64,000 bases of DNA from Streptomyces sp. H39-S7 (GTDB lineage Bacteria > Actinomycetota > Actinomycetes > Streptomycetales > Streptomycetaceae). Positions 25,844 to 33,773 of this stretch are shown piece after piece (the first letter of the stretch is position 1; every line of letters begins with the position of its first letter). Position numbers and translations under genes: made by a program. The notes beneath the pieces are model-generated. The model saw nothing but the letters and a program-made list of their open reading frames with translations. It did not search any database and was not told where the DNA came from. The stretch is from assembly GCF_027158205.1 (NCBI RefSeq), contig NZ_JAPVLU010000023.1, positions 1-64,000 of the forward strand, given 5' to 3'.

Positions 25844-26617
25844 TCACTTGATCGTCTTGACGAGGGCGTCCGCCACTTGCTCCGCGCCCTGCTGCAGGTC
25901 AGCGCTCTGCGGGGTGGTGGCCTTGTCCGCCGACCACTGCGCGTACGAGATCGTCACGAGGACGTTCGCCGTACGGAAAACGAGAGTGATGTCACGGTGG
26001 ACCCCCGAGTCGCGGGTCATCAGCTCGTCGTCGATGAAGGCCGCGTCGCCGACCTCGGCGAGCAGCCGCGGCGCGAGATCGGGGGAGGTCGAGGGGGAGG
26101 TCGGCGTGCCGACGGGGTTCTGGCCCGGGAGGCCGGCCGGGCTGCCGGTCGGCAGCACGGGCGCCGTCGTCACGGGAGCGCTCGGGGTCGCCTGGATGCC
26201 GGCCTTCAGCACCTTGGCCTCGTAGTCCGACTGCGCCTGCGCCTCGTCGCTGACCCCGGGGTCGTAGGACACGACCCGCTCGAAGTCGATCTGCAGATAG
26301 CGGTTGCCCTGCGAGGTCTCACCGGCCCAGGTGCAGCCGACCCGCCGGTTGGTGTCGTAGGTGAGCTCGGCGGCGCCCGAGTACTCCGGGGCGTTCGGCA
26401 CCAGCTTCTTGAGCGCGTCCGGGTCGAGCGAGCCGCACGGCTCCGGCAGTTTGCGGTACTTGCCGGGCGGCGCGGGGGCGATCTTCTGCTCGCCGACGGC
26501 GGATTTTGGGTCCACCGCCGCCGGGTCCTTACCGCCGTCCGCGGTGCAGGCACTCAGCCCCGAAACGGCCAGTGCGGCCGCGCAGACGATGCCCAGCAGT
26601 CCTCGCGATGGCTGCAC
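25844..26617 (-). CDS. DUF3558 family lipoprotein (paralogue)
   Basis: A 257-residue putative lipoprotein with lipobox VSGLSAC near residue 22 and a DUF3558 domain: KYRKLPEPCGSLDPDALKKLVP, RVGCTWAGE, and the C-terminal ITLVFRTANVLVTISYAQWS. It has an extra Pro/Thr/Ser-rich insert (about residues 140-190) absent in its neighbour. GTG 26617 with AAGGAG (minus strand, 26631-26626) decides the start; the open frame extends 44 codons upstream without signal-peptide character. It reads in the same direction as the other DUF3558 gene. Confidence 0.82.
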   Translation of the reverse strand: MQPSRGLLGIVCAAALAVSGLSACTADGGKDPAAVDPKSAVGEQKIAPAPPGKYRKLPEPCGSLDPDALKKLVPNAPEYSGAAELTYDTNRRVGCTWAGETSQGNRYLQIDFERVVSYDPGVSDEAQAQSDYEAKVLKAGIQATPSAPVTTAPVLPTGSPAGLPGQNPVGTPTSPSTSPDLAPRLLAEVGDAAFIDDELMTRDSGVHRDITLVFRTANVLVTISYAQWSADKATTPQSADLQQGAEQVADALVKTIK

Positions 26618-26813
26618 TGGCCAGGCTCCTTCCACCGGGGGGGTGCCCCGAAATCCCTTGGCGCGCGCGTGCGTGCCGTGGACACAATGTCTACCGCACC
26701 TGCTGACGCGGCTGCGTGGCCCTCTGGGGTTATCGGACGTTTCGTCCACATTATTGATGTCATCGCGGCGCGATTCGTTGTGCCTATTTGTCCGTTCGAG
26801 AAGGGGGATGGAG

Positions 26814-28007
26814 ATGTCCTACACCGAGGTGCCCGGCGTCCGGGTGCCGATCCGCATGTGGACCGACCCGGCCTCCGTCGAGGACGGCGCGATGCAGCAG
26901 CTGCGCAACGTCTCGTCGCTGCCGTGGATCAAGGGTCTCGCCGTGATGCCGGACGTCCACTACGGCAAGGGCGCGACGGTCGGCTCCGTCATCGCCATGC
27001 ACGGCGCGGTCTGCCCGGCGGCGGTCGGCGTCGACATCGGCTGCGGCATGAGCGCGGTGAAGACCTCCCTCACCGCCAACGACCTGCCGGGTGATCTGTC
27101 GCGGCTCCGGTCGAAGATCGAGCAGACGATCCCGGTCGGGCGTGGCATGCACAAGGAGATGGTCGACCCGCGCCGCATGCACGGGTTTCCGACGGCGGGG
27201 TGGGACGAGTTCTGGGCGGGGTTCGACGGACTGGCGAAAGAGGTCAAATTCCGTCATGAACGGGCCACAAAGCAGATGGGAACGCTCGGCGGCGGCAACC
27301 ACTTCTGTGAAGTAACGATCGCCGATGACAACTCTGTCTGGCTCATGCTGCATTCCGGCTCCCGGAACATCGGCAAGGAACTCGCCGAGTACCACATCGG
27401 CGAGGCGCAGAAGCTGCCGCACAACCAGGATCTGGCCGACCGTGACCTCGCGGTCTTCAACTCCGACACCCCGCAGATGGCGGCCTACCGGCGCGATCTC
27501 TTCTGGGCGCAGGAGTACGCCAAGCGCAATCGCGCGATCATGATGGCGCTCTTCCAGGACGTGATCCGCAAGGAGTTCAAGAAGGCCAAGCCGACCTTCG
27601 ACGACGTGATCAGCTGCCACCACAACTACGTGGCGGAAGAGCGCTACGACGGCATGGACCTGCTCGTCACCCGCAAGGGCGCGATCCGGGCCGGCTCCGG
27701 CGAGTTCGGGATCATCCCGGGCTCCATGGGCACCAGCTCGTACATCGTGAAGGGCCTCGGCAACGCCGACGCGTTCAACTCCGCCTCGCACGGCGCGGGC
27801 CGCCGGATGAGCAGGGGCGCGGCGAAGAAGCGGTTCACGACGCGGGACCTGGAGGACCAGACGCGGGGCGTGGAGTGCCGCAAGGACTCCGGTGTCGTCG
27901 ACGAGATCCCGGGCGCGTACAAACCGATCGAGAAGGTCATCGAGCAGCAGCGGGACCTGGTCCAGGTCGTGGCCAAGCTGAAGCAGGTCGTCTGCGTCAA
28001 GGGCTGA
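26814..28007 (+). CDS. rtcB: RNA-splicing ligase RtcB
   Basis: A 397-residue GTP- and Mn-dependent RNA ligase that joins 2',3'-cyclic phosphate (or 3'-phosphate) and 5'-OH RNA ends in repair. Metal ligands are visible in VDIGCGMSAVK (Cys), GTLGGGNHFCEV (His) and SCHHNYVAEE. The guanylylated histidine lies in NSASHGAGRRMSR. ATG 26814 is preferred over ATG 26808 for its spacing from AAGGGGG. No RtcA, archease or tRNA gene is nearby. It is transcribed divergently from the DUF3558 pair. Confidence 0.94.
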   Translation: MSYTEVPGVRVPIRMWTDPASVEDGAMQQLRNVSSLPWIKGLAVMPDVHYGKGATVGSVIAMHGAVCPAAVGVDIGCGMSAVKTSLTANDLPGDLSRLRSKIEQTIPVGRGMHKEMVDPRRMHGFPTAGWDEFWAGFDGLAKEVKFRHERATKQMGTLGGGNHFCEVTIADDNSVWLMLHSGSRNIGKELAEYHIGEAQKLPHNQDLADRDLAVFNSDTPQMAAYRRDLFWAQEYAKRNRAIMMALFQDVIRKEFKKAKPTFDDVISCHHNYVAEERYDGMDLLVTRKGAIRAGSGEFGIIPGSMGTSSYIVKGLGNADAFNSASHGAGRRMSRGAAKKRFTTRDLEDQTRGVECRKDSGVVDEIPGAYKPIEKVIEQQRDLVQVVAKLKQVVCVKG

Positions 28008-28015
28008 ACGGTGCG

Positions 28016-28053
28016 GCCGGTGGGGGCGGGGGTGATCACCCGCCCCCACCGGC
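28016..28053. terminator. bidirectional terminator between rtcB and SDR gene
   Basis: A 15-bp perfect G/C-rich inverted repeat (28016-28030 with 28039-28053) with an 8-base loop, located between convergent stop codons. Confidence 0.88.
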
Positions 28054-28062
28054 ACGTCCGGG

Positions 28063-28818
28063 TCAGTTCTCGCGGTGGACCTTGTAGTTGGAGGCCTGGG
28101 CGCGGGGGCGGACGACCAGGAGGTCGATGTTGACGTGTGCGGGGCGGGTGACGGCCCAGGCGATGGTGTCGGCGACGTCGTCGGCCGAGAGGGGTTCGGC
28201 GACGCCCGCGTAGACCTTGGCGGCCTTGTCGGTGTCGCCGCCGAAGCGGGTGACGGCGAACTCGTCGGTCTTCACCATGCCCGGCGCGATCTCGATGACG
28301 CGGACCGGGTCGCCGCACAGTTCGAGGCGGAGGGTCTCGGCGATGACGTGCGCGCCGTGCTTGGCGGCCACGTAGCCGCCGCCGCCCTCGTAGGTGGCCA
28401 GGCCCGCGGTGGAGGAGAGCACGACGACCGTGCCGTCCCCGCCGGCGGTGAGGGCCGGGAGCAGGGCCTGGGTGATGTTGAGGACGCCGATCACGTTGAC
28501 CTCGTACATCGCGCGCCAGTCGGCGGGGTCGGAGGTGGCGACGGTGTCGGCGCCGAGGGCGCCGCCCGCGTTGGCGACGAGGACGTCGCAGCGGTCGAGG
28601 GAGGCGGCGAAGGCGTCCACGGCCGCGCGGTCGGTGACGTCCAGGGCGTGGGCGGCCGCCGAGTGGCCGGCGGCGGTGAGTTCCTTGGCGAGCGTTTCGA
28701 GGCGGTCGGCGCGGCGGGCCGTGAGCAGTACGTGGTAGCCGGCGGCGGCGAGCTTGCGGGCGGTCGCGGCACCGATGCCGCTGCTCGCCCCGGTGACCAC
28801 TGCGGTACGGATGCTCAT
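28063..28818 (-). CDS. SDR family NAD(P)-dependent oxidoreductase
   Basis: A 251-residue classical short-chain dehydrogenase. Cofactor loop TGASSGIGAAT (residues 9-19), an ARRADRLE segment typical of NADP preference, NAGG, active-site Ser in VVLSSTAG, and YVAAKHG (YxxxK). The pattern EVNVIGVLNITQALLPAL resembles the YdfG/serine-dehydrogenase-type group that oxidises 3-hydroxy acids. The substrate is not certain. It stands alone, convergent with rtcB and divergent from the GT87 gene. Confidence 0.87.
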   Translation of the reverse strand: MSIRTAVVTGASSGIGAATARKLAAAGYHVLLTARRADRLETLAKELTAAGHSAAAHALDVTDRAAVDAFAASLDRCDVLVANAGGALGADTVATSDPADWRAMYEVNVIGVLNITQALLPALTAGGDGTVVVLSSTAGLATYEGGGGYVAAKHGAHVIAETLRLELCGDPVRVIEIAPGMVKTDEFAVTRFGGDTDKAAKVYAGVAEPLSADDVADTIAWAVTRPAHVNIDLLVVRPRAQASNYKVHREN

Positions 28819-28956
28819 GTCACGGCGCCTTTCGACTGCGGGATGGCTTTCCCGTCGAGCATAGGCGGCGGGTCGGTGGCGTCCGGCGGCCGGTTCGGAT
28901 CTTCATTAGCATCGTGGGAGCGGGGTGCCCGTGTTGTTCATGGAGGAATCGGTTCA

Positions 28957-30255
28957 GTGGTGAGCACGGGCACGCGGGTGGTTGCCGGACGGGCCGGACA
29001 GGCCGGACGGGCCGGGCGGCGGTTGCTGTGGCCGGTGGGGGTGTGGCTGCTGACCCGGTTGGTGCTGGTGACCGCGGCGCTGCGGCTCGGCCCGTTCCGC
29101 AGCGACGACGGCGTGGACGTGTCCGTGTCGAAGGTGTACCGCGGGTGGTACGACGTGCTGAGCTCCGGCTCCTTCCCGCACGACGACGTGTCCTGGCAGT
29201 ACCCGCCGGGTGCCGCGCTGCCGGTTCTCGCTCCGCGGCTGGTGCCGTTCCTGGACTATTCGCACGCGTTCATCGTGCTGTGCGCGGTGTGTGACGCGGT
29301 GGTGCTGGCGGCGCTGGTGTACGCGGCCCGGTACCCGGACGGGCGGCGCAGTGTCGCCGGCGCGTGGATGTGGGTGGCGGGGCTGCCGCTGCTGAGCACG
29401 GTGCCGTGGAGCCGGTTCGACGTGATGGTGACGGCGGTCGCGGTGGGGGCGCTGCTGGCGGCCGGTACGCGGCGGGTGTGGGCGGACCGGGTGTTCGGGG
29501 TGCTGGTCGGGATCGGCGCGGTGGTGAAGGTGTGGCCGGTGCTGCTGCTCGTGGGCACGGCGCGCGGGCGGCGCACCCGGCTGTCGTGGCCGGTGGCGGT
29601 GTTGTCCGCGGTGCTGGTGACGGTGGGATTCCTGCTGGCGATGCCGGGCGCCCTGTCGTTCCTGACGTATCAGGGGGACCGCGGCATCGAGGTGGAGTCG
29701 CTCGGGGCGCTGCCGTTCCACCTGGCGCGGCACTTCGGCTGGTCGGGGCACTGGGCGCCGCACGACGGGTCGATGGAGTTCATCGGCCCGTACGTGCGGG
29801 TGGTGGCGCGGGTGAGTGCGGCCCTGACGGTCGTCGCGTTCGGGTGGCTGCTGCTGTGGCGGGTGCGGTCGGGGGCGGGGCGTACGGAGGCGTGGGTGCT
29901 GCCGGACGCGGCGCTGACGGCCGTCCTGCTGTTCGTGGTGACGAGCCGGGTGATCAGCCCGCAGTACATGGTGTGGCTGGTGGGCCTGGCGGCGGTGTGC
30001 CTGCTGCACCGGGCGACGACGCAGCGGCCGGTGGCGTGGCTGCTGCTGGCCGCGTGCGTGCTGACGACGGCGGTGTTCCCGTACCTGTTCCGGGATCTGC
30101 TCGGCGGGTCGGTCCTGGCGGCGCTGCTGCTGGCGGCGCGTGATCTGATCCTGCTGGTGGCGGCGGTGCTGTCCGCGGTGCGGCTGTGGCGGGTGACGGT
30201 GCCGGGCGTCACGGGGGATGGTGCGCCCGGCACCGCCGGCTTCAGCGGGCCTTGA
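28957..30255 (+). CDS. GT87-like (DUF2029) polyprenol-phosphate mannosyltransferase
   Basis: A 432-residue polytopic membrane protein with about 10-11 helices and the glycosyltransferase-87 layout: an early extracytoplasmic loop with VYRGWYDVLSSGSFPHDDVSWQ (acidic residues that could be catalytic) followed by YPPGAALP, and WSRFDVMVTAVA. Family members use polyprenyl-phosphate-mannose on the outer membrane face. GTG 28957 with GGAGGA (28942-28947) is chosen. The 3' end overlaps the convergent esterase gene by 14 bases. The acceptor is unknown. Confidence 0.82.
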   Translation: MVSTGTRVVAGRAGQAGRAGRRLLWPVGVWLLTRLVLVTAALRLGPFRSDDGVDVSVSKVYRGWYDVLSSGSFPHDDVSWQYPPGAALPVLAPRLVPFLDYSHAFIVLCAVCDAVVLAALVYAARYPDGRRSVAGAWMWVAGLPLLSTVPWSRFDVMVTAVAVGALLAAGTRRVWADRVFGVLVGIGAVVKVWPVLLLVGTARGRRTRLSWPVAVLSAVLVTVGFLLAMPGALSFLTYQGDRGIEVESLGALPFHLARHFGWSGHWAPHDGSMEFIGPYVRVVARVSAALTVVAFGWLLLWRVRSGAGRTEAWVLPDAALTAVLLFVVTSRVISPQYMVWLVGLAAVCLLHRATTQRPVAWLLLAACVLTTAVFPYLFRDLLGGSVLAALLLAARDLILLVAAVLSAVRLWRVTVPGVTGDGAPGTAGFSGP

Positions 30256-31357
30256 AGCCCTGTTCGGTGAGCCACCGGAAGACGTCGGGGACCTGGGACT
30301 TCCAGACGCTCGTGCCGTGGCCGCCGGCGCCCTCGGCGATCTGGACCACCTTGACCTTCGTGGGTGCCTTCGCCGCGTTCCGCAGGGCCACGCCGTCCTG
30401 GTAGCCGTCGCCCGAGGCGCCGGAGACGTAGAGCGACGTGTGCGGCGGGTGCGCGGCGTGCTGGAGCATGAACAGCGGGTTGGACTTCTCGCGCAGCACC
30501 GGGTCCTTGGCGGTGAGGGAGTCCTTCTCCGCGCCGGGGTTGTTGTAGCCGGAGAGGCTGACGCCGGCCGCGTACCGGTCGGGGTGCTCGATGGCGAGGC
30601 GCGCGGCGCAGTGGGCGCCGGCGGAGTATCCGACGACGCCCCAGCCCGCGGCGTTGTCCTGGGCGCGGAAGTTGTCGGTCACCATGCGGCGGACGTCGAC
30701 GCTCAGCCAGGTGTCGGCGTTGACCTTGGCGGGGATGTTGGCGCAGCCGGTGTCCTGGCCGCCGAGGAGCGTGGTGCGCGGTGAGACGAGGATGAACGGG
30801 GCGATCCTGCCGTTCTGCATCAGCGGCTTGAGCTGCGACTGGACCTTGAGGGTGCCGTACCAGGCCTTGGCGGATCCGGGGTAGCCGGGGAGCAGTTCGA
30901 CGACCGGGAACTTCTTGTCCTTGTACGCGGGGTCGTTGTACTGCGGCGGCAGCCAGACGTAGACCTCGCCCTGGACGCCGGAGACCCGGCCCTTCAGGTC
31001 GGCCTGCTGGACGTCGGCCATGTTCGGGCCCTTGGCCTGCTTGAACTTCTGCTCGATCCGCGGTTCGCGCCTGGCCTGCGCCGCGCCGCCGTCGGGGCCG
31101 AGGTCCGCGGTGGCCTGGACGTGGGTGCCGGTGCCGAGGAGGTCTTCCCAGTTGTCGTACAGGCTGTTGGAGTTGTTCACGATCACGAAGACCATGAGCA
31201 CCGACGTGACCTGGCAGAGCAGCAGCATGCCGAACCGGGCCGCGTACCGCACGGCCCGCGGCCCGCGCAGCCGGCTCCAGAGGGTGAGCGGCAGCGCCAG
31301 GGCGACCAGCACGAGGAGGATCGTGCAGAGGAAGAACGGGGTCCCCGTCAGGCTCAT
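30242..31357 (-). CDS. membrane-anchored esterase of the mycolyltransferase/esterase-D fold
   Basis: A 371-residue protein. Two N-terminal hydrophobic helices (FFLCTILLVLVALALPLTLW; GMLLLCQVTSVLMVFVIV) anchor it, with an alpha/beta-hydrolase outside. QGEVYVWLPPQYNDPAYKD and PVVELLPGYPGSAKAWYG precede the nucleophile elbow GYSAGAHCA (Ser), and EGAGGHGTSVW supplies a candidate His. The family includes antigen-85-like acyltransferases and esterases. ATG 31357 is used; the frame runs 96 codons further upstream without membrane signal. It is related to the divergent gene at 31629. Confidence 0.82.
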   Translation of the reverse strand: MSLTGTPFFLCTILLVLVALALPLTLWSRLRGPRAVRYAARFGMLLLCQVTSVLMVFVIVNNSNSLYDNWEDLLGTGTHVQATADLGPDGGAAQARREPRIEQKFKQAKGPNMADVQQADLKGRVSGVQGEVYVWLPPQYNDPAYKDKKFPVVELLPGYPGSAKAWYGTLKVQSQLKPLMQNGRIAPFILVSPRTTLLGGQDTGCANIPAKVNADTWLSVDVRRMVTDNFRAQDNAAGWGVVGYSAGAHCAARLAIEHPDRYAAGVSLSGYNNPGAEKDSLTAKDPVLREKSNPLFMLQHAAHPPHTSLYVSGASGDGYQDGVALRNAAKAPTKVKVVQIAEGAGGHGTSVWKSQVPDVFRWLTEQGFKAR

Positions 31358-31628
31358 CAGAATCTCGATTCCCAATCTTGGGCGCAGTGCCCCGGCCCGG
31401 CGTTCCACCCGCTTATGAGCCTCTCGACATGACGAGACGGAATTCGGGCGGTGGGGGTTGCGCTGCCTCTCCCGGTGAATTGGGACGAGGGTCACGCCGG
31501 TCACGGGCAACGGGCGTGATGTGACCCACGGCACCATGGCGGGCCGGAACGTTGGGTAAAGATCCGGAATCACAACAGGCGTAAGCGTCGCTCCGCCCTG
31601 TCGGGCCGGATGAAGGGGGACCTGCCCC
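31358..31628. other. 271-bp divergent intergenic region between the two esterase genes
   Basis: This region must hold promoters for both genes. It is AT-richer near 31555-31585 (GGTAAAGATCCGG... stretch). I see no confident -10/-35 pair, operator or coding frame. Confidence 0.4.
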
Positions 31629-32612
31629 GTGAAACGTTGGCCCATGGCAGTGGCGGCCGTTGTGGTGCTGCTCCTCTTCGCCGGTTACGGCTCCCGGCCT
31701 CTTCCGTTCCGCGGCGGCGGCCCGGACTTCCCGCACACGGCGGCGGGGACGGCCTCATCGATCCTGTCCGGCGCGCACGCGTCGTTCACCGATCAGCGGA
31801 CGACGCTGGCGGGCGGCACCAAGATCGGTATGACCACGTACCGGGGGAAGAAGTCCGGGTTCACCGGCAAGGTGTGGGTGTGGGCGCCGCCGCAGTACTA
31901 CGACCCGCGGTACGCGAAGAGCGCGTTCCCGGTGCTGATAGCCCTGCCGGGCAGTTACGGCTTTCCGTACAACTACTGGATCCGCGGCGACCTGGGTCTT
32001 CAGGAGGACGTGGCGCGGTGGTCGGCGCAGGGCGGCGGGCTGCCGTTCATCGTGGTCATGCCGGTGATGAATCCGGGGCCGCACTACCACGACTGCAGTG
32101 ACATCCCGGGTCAGCAGAAGATGGGCACCTGGATGACGAGCGATGTCCCCGACCTGGTGCGGGAGAACTTCCGGACGTTCGCGAGCCGCGACGGCTGGGC
32201 CTTCATGGGCTCGTCGTCGGGGGGTTTCTGCGCCCTGAAGAGCGTGCTCCAGCACCCGGAGACGTTCAAGGCGGCCATAGTGAGCGGCCCCGACATAGTG
32301 CCGGACTCCTCGCTGTGGCGCGGTCACCTCAAGGAGAAGCAGGCGAACAACCCGCAGGTGCTGGCGCAGCGGCTCATCGACCGGCGCGGGCCGGAGGTCT
32401 ACCTGGCCTTCCAGGTCGGCACCGAGGAGAGCCGGGGGGAGATGGCGAAGGTCAGGCAGTTCATCGCGGGGTACGGGAAGGGTCCGGTCAGGACCCGTCT
32501 GCAGACCATCGTCGGCGGCCGGCACGACGGGATCTCCTACTTGCGGGGCATGGGGCAGGGCTCCATGAAGTGGATCAGTGACCACCTGCGGGCGCCGACG
32601 CCGGCGGCGTGA
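31629..32612 (+). CDS. exported esterase, paralogue of the divergent esterase
   Basis: A 327-residue alpha/beta-hydrolase. A short N-terminal hydrophobic helix (PMAVAAVVVLLLFAGYG) acts as signal or anchor. GKVWVWAPPQYYDPRYAKSA and FPVLIALPGSYGFPYNYW align with the matching segments of the neighbour at 30242-31357. The nucleophile elbow is GSSSGGFCA, and GGRHDGISYL could supply the catalytic His. The start is GTG 31629. The two proteins share family and active-site layout but differ in the number of membrane helices. Confidence 0.8.
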   Translation: MKRWPMAVAAVVVLLLFAGYGSRPLPFRGGGPDFPHTAAGTASSILSGAHASFTDQRTTLAGGTKIGMTTYRGKKSGFTGKVWVWAPPQYYDPRYAKSAFPVLIALPGSYGFPYNYWIRGDLGLQEDVARWSAQGGGLPFIVVMPVMNPGPHYHDCSDIPGQQKMGTWMTSDVPDLVRENFRTFASRDGWAFMGSSSGGFCALKSVLQHPETFKAAIVSGPDIVPDSSLWRGHLKEKQANNPQVLAQRLIDRRGPEVYLAFQVGTEESRGEMAKVRQFIAGYGKGPVRTRLQTIVGGRHDGISYLRGMGQGSMKWISDHLRAPTPAA

Positions 32613-32633
32613 CGGCGGCCGGCTCGGCTCTGT

Positions 32634-32798
32634 TCAGCGCCGGAAGGCGAGGGCGCGCCGGACCAGTGCTGTGGCGCGCCAGTAGGCGTCGAGGGCGTAT
32701 CCGGTGACGGCGGCGAGCGCGAGCACGGGCCGGGCGAAGGGTGGGGCGGACGGCTGCCGGCCGGTCGCCATCGTGCCGGATGTCGGGAATGTAGCCAT
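32634..32798 (-). CDS. small hypothetical protein
   Basis: A possible 54-residue protein from ATG 32798, rich in Ala/Arg with a moderately hydrophobic C-terminal half (PVLALAAVTGYALDAYWRAT). It lies between the esterase and the Imm50 genes on the minus strand. No family is recognised, and the ribosome site is weak. It may be an expressed small membrane-associated peptide or a chance frame. Confidence 0.35.
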   Translation of the reverse strand: MATFPTSGTMATGRQPSAPPFARPVLALAAVTGYALDAYWRATALVRRALAFRR

Positions 32799-32875
32799 AT
32801 GCGGCACGGTAGCGACTGGTCCGGTGCCTGTCGCGCCCAAGGCACCCGAATGGCGTCATCACGGTTTGGCCCGGA

Positions 32876-33283
32876 TCATTGGCTGCGCGAGGCCAGATAG
32901 GCCCGCGCTTTCACGAGCGTGGCCGCACGGGCATGGAACACCACGGATTCCCCGGGCCCGGAGATCTCCACCCGCATTCCGCCGTCCGGGTGCCGCTCCA
33001 CGGAGACGGTCTCCTTGAACGCGAACGTCCATCCGTCGATCACCAGTCCGGACACGCCGGTGAACGAAAGGAACATCTCGAACGCGTTGAGCCCTTTCGC
33101 GGTCCATTCCGGAAGCGGCTGGTCCGGAAGTCGATCCAGTTCGAAGCCGAGGGTGATCGCGGTATCCCGTTCGTCGATGTGCAGATAGAACAGGCCGCAC
33201 TGCGACAGGTCGGGAGCGGACGCGAAGAGATCGGTGACGAGGCCGGGATCGTCGAGGAGCTCGGGCCAGTCAGACGCGCTCAT
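32876..33283 (-). CDS. Imm50-like immunity protein 2
   Basis: A 135-residue protein: DWPELLDDPGLVTDLFASAP, then GFELDRLPDQPLPEW and VSGLVIDGW, the layout of the Imm50 immunity family of polymorphic toxin systems. It starts 14 bases inside the end of the preceding immunity gene, so the two are co-translated. It is likely to protect the producing cell from the RHS toxin encoded upstream or from a related toxin of competitors. Confidence 0.75.
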   Translation of the reverse strand: MSASDWPELLDDPGLVTDLFASAPDLSQCGLFYLHIDERDTAITLGFELDRLPDQPLPEWTAKGLNAFEMFLSFTGVSGLVIDGWTFAFKETVSVERHPDGGMRVEISGPGESVVFHARAATLVKARAYLASRSQ

Positions 33284-33773
33284 AGAAATTCTTCTCCCAG
33301 ACGTCGGGGACGGTGCTCCAGCGGAACTGGTCGGTCCTGCCCACGAAATGCCGCGGTCCGGCGTCCGTCCCGTCGTCGGACCGCGCGTAGGCGCTCAGGT
33401 GTCCGACGGTGAGGGAGTCGCTGCTGGTGAACGCCAACTCCGCGCCTGCGCCCCGCATCCCGACCCGGATCCGCCGGTTCTCCTCCTCCTCGATCACCAC
33501 GTCCGCGGTCACCGGCGGGCTCCAGCCGCGCATGACGACGTCCGCCACGGCGAGGAAGCGCAGCTGGCACTGGAACGTGTCGCACCCGGCCGCCGCCCAC
33601 TCGGGCGGCGGGGCGTCAGGGAACCGCGGCAGGTCGAACCGCAGGATCAGCGTCGGCCCCCGCCGGTCCAGGTGCACGGACCGCACCGTGAGGGATTCCA
33701 GCGCGGGGACGGGCGAGTAGAACGCCTCCAGCGCCGGTCTATTCACCAACAGGCTTTCCCAGGCTCGGGTCAT
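33270..33773 (-). CDS. Imm50-like immunity protein 1
   Basis: A 167-residue protein starting MTRAWESLLVNRPALEAFYS, followed by PTLILRFDLPRFPDAPPPEW, LAVADVVMRGW and a C-terminal VGRTDQFRWSTVPDVWEKNF tail, again of Imm50 type. ATG 33773 lies inside the last codons of the RHS toxin gene (35-base overlap), the usual toxin-immunity coupling. It shares the FDLP(R/E)FP...EW pattern with its downstream partner but is longer at the C-terminus. Confidence 0.78.
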   Translation of the reverse strand: MTRAWESLLVNRPALEAFYSPVPALESLTVRSVHLDRRGPTLILRFDLPRFPDAPPPEWAAAGCDTFQCQLRFLAVADVVMRGWSPPVTADVVIEEEENRRIRVGMRGAGAELAFTSSDSLTVGHLSAYARSDDGTDAGPRHFVGRTDQFRWSTVPDVWEKNFYERV

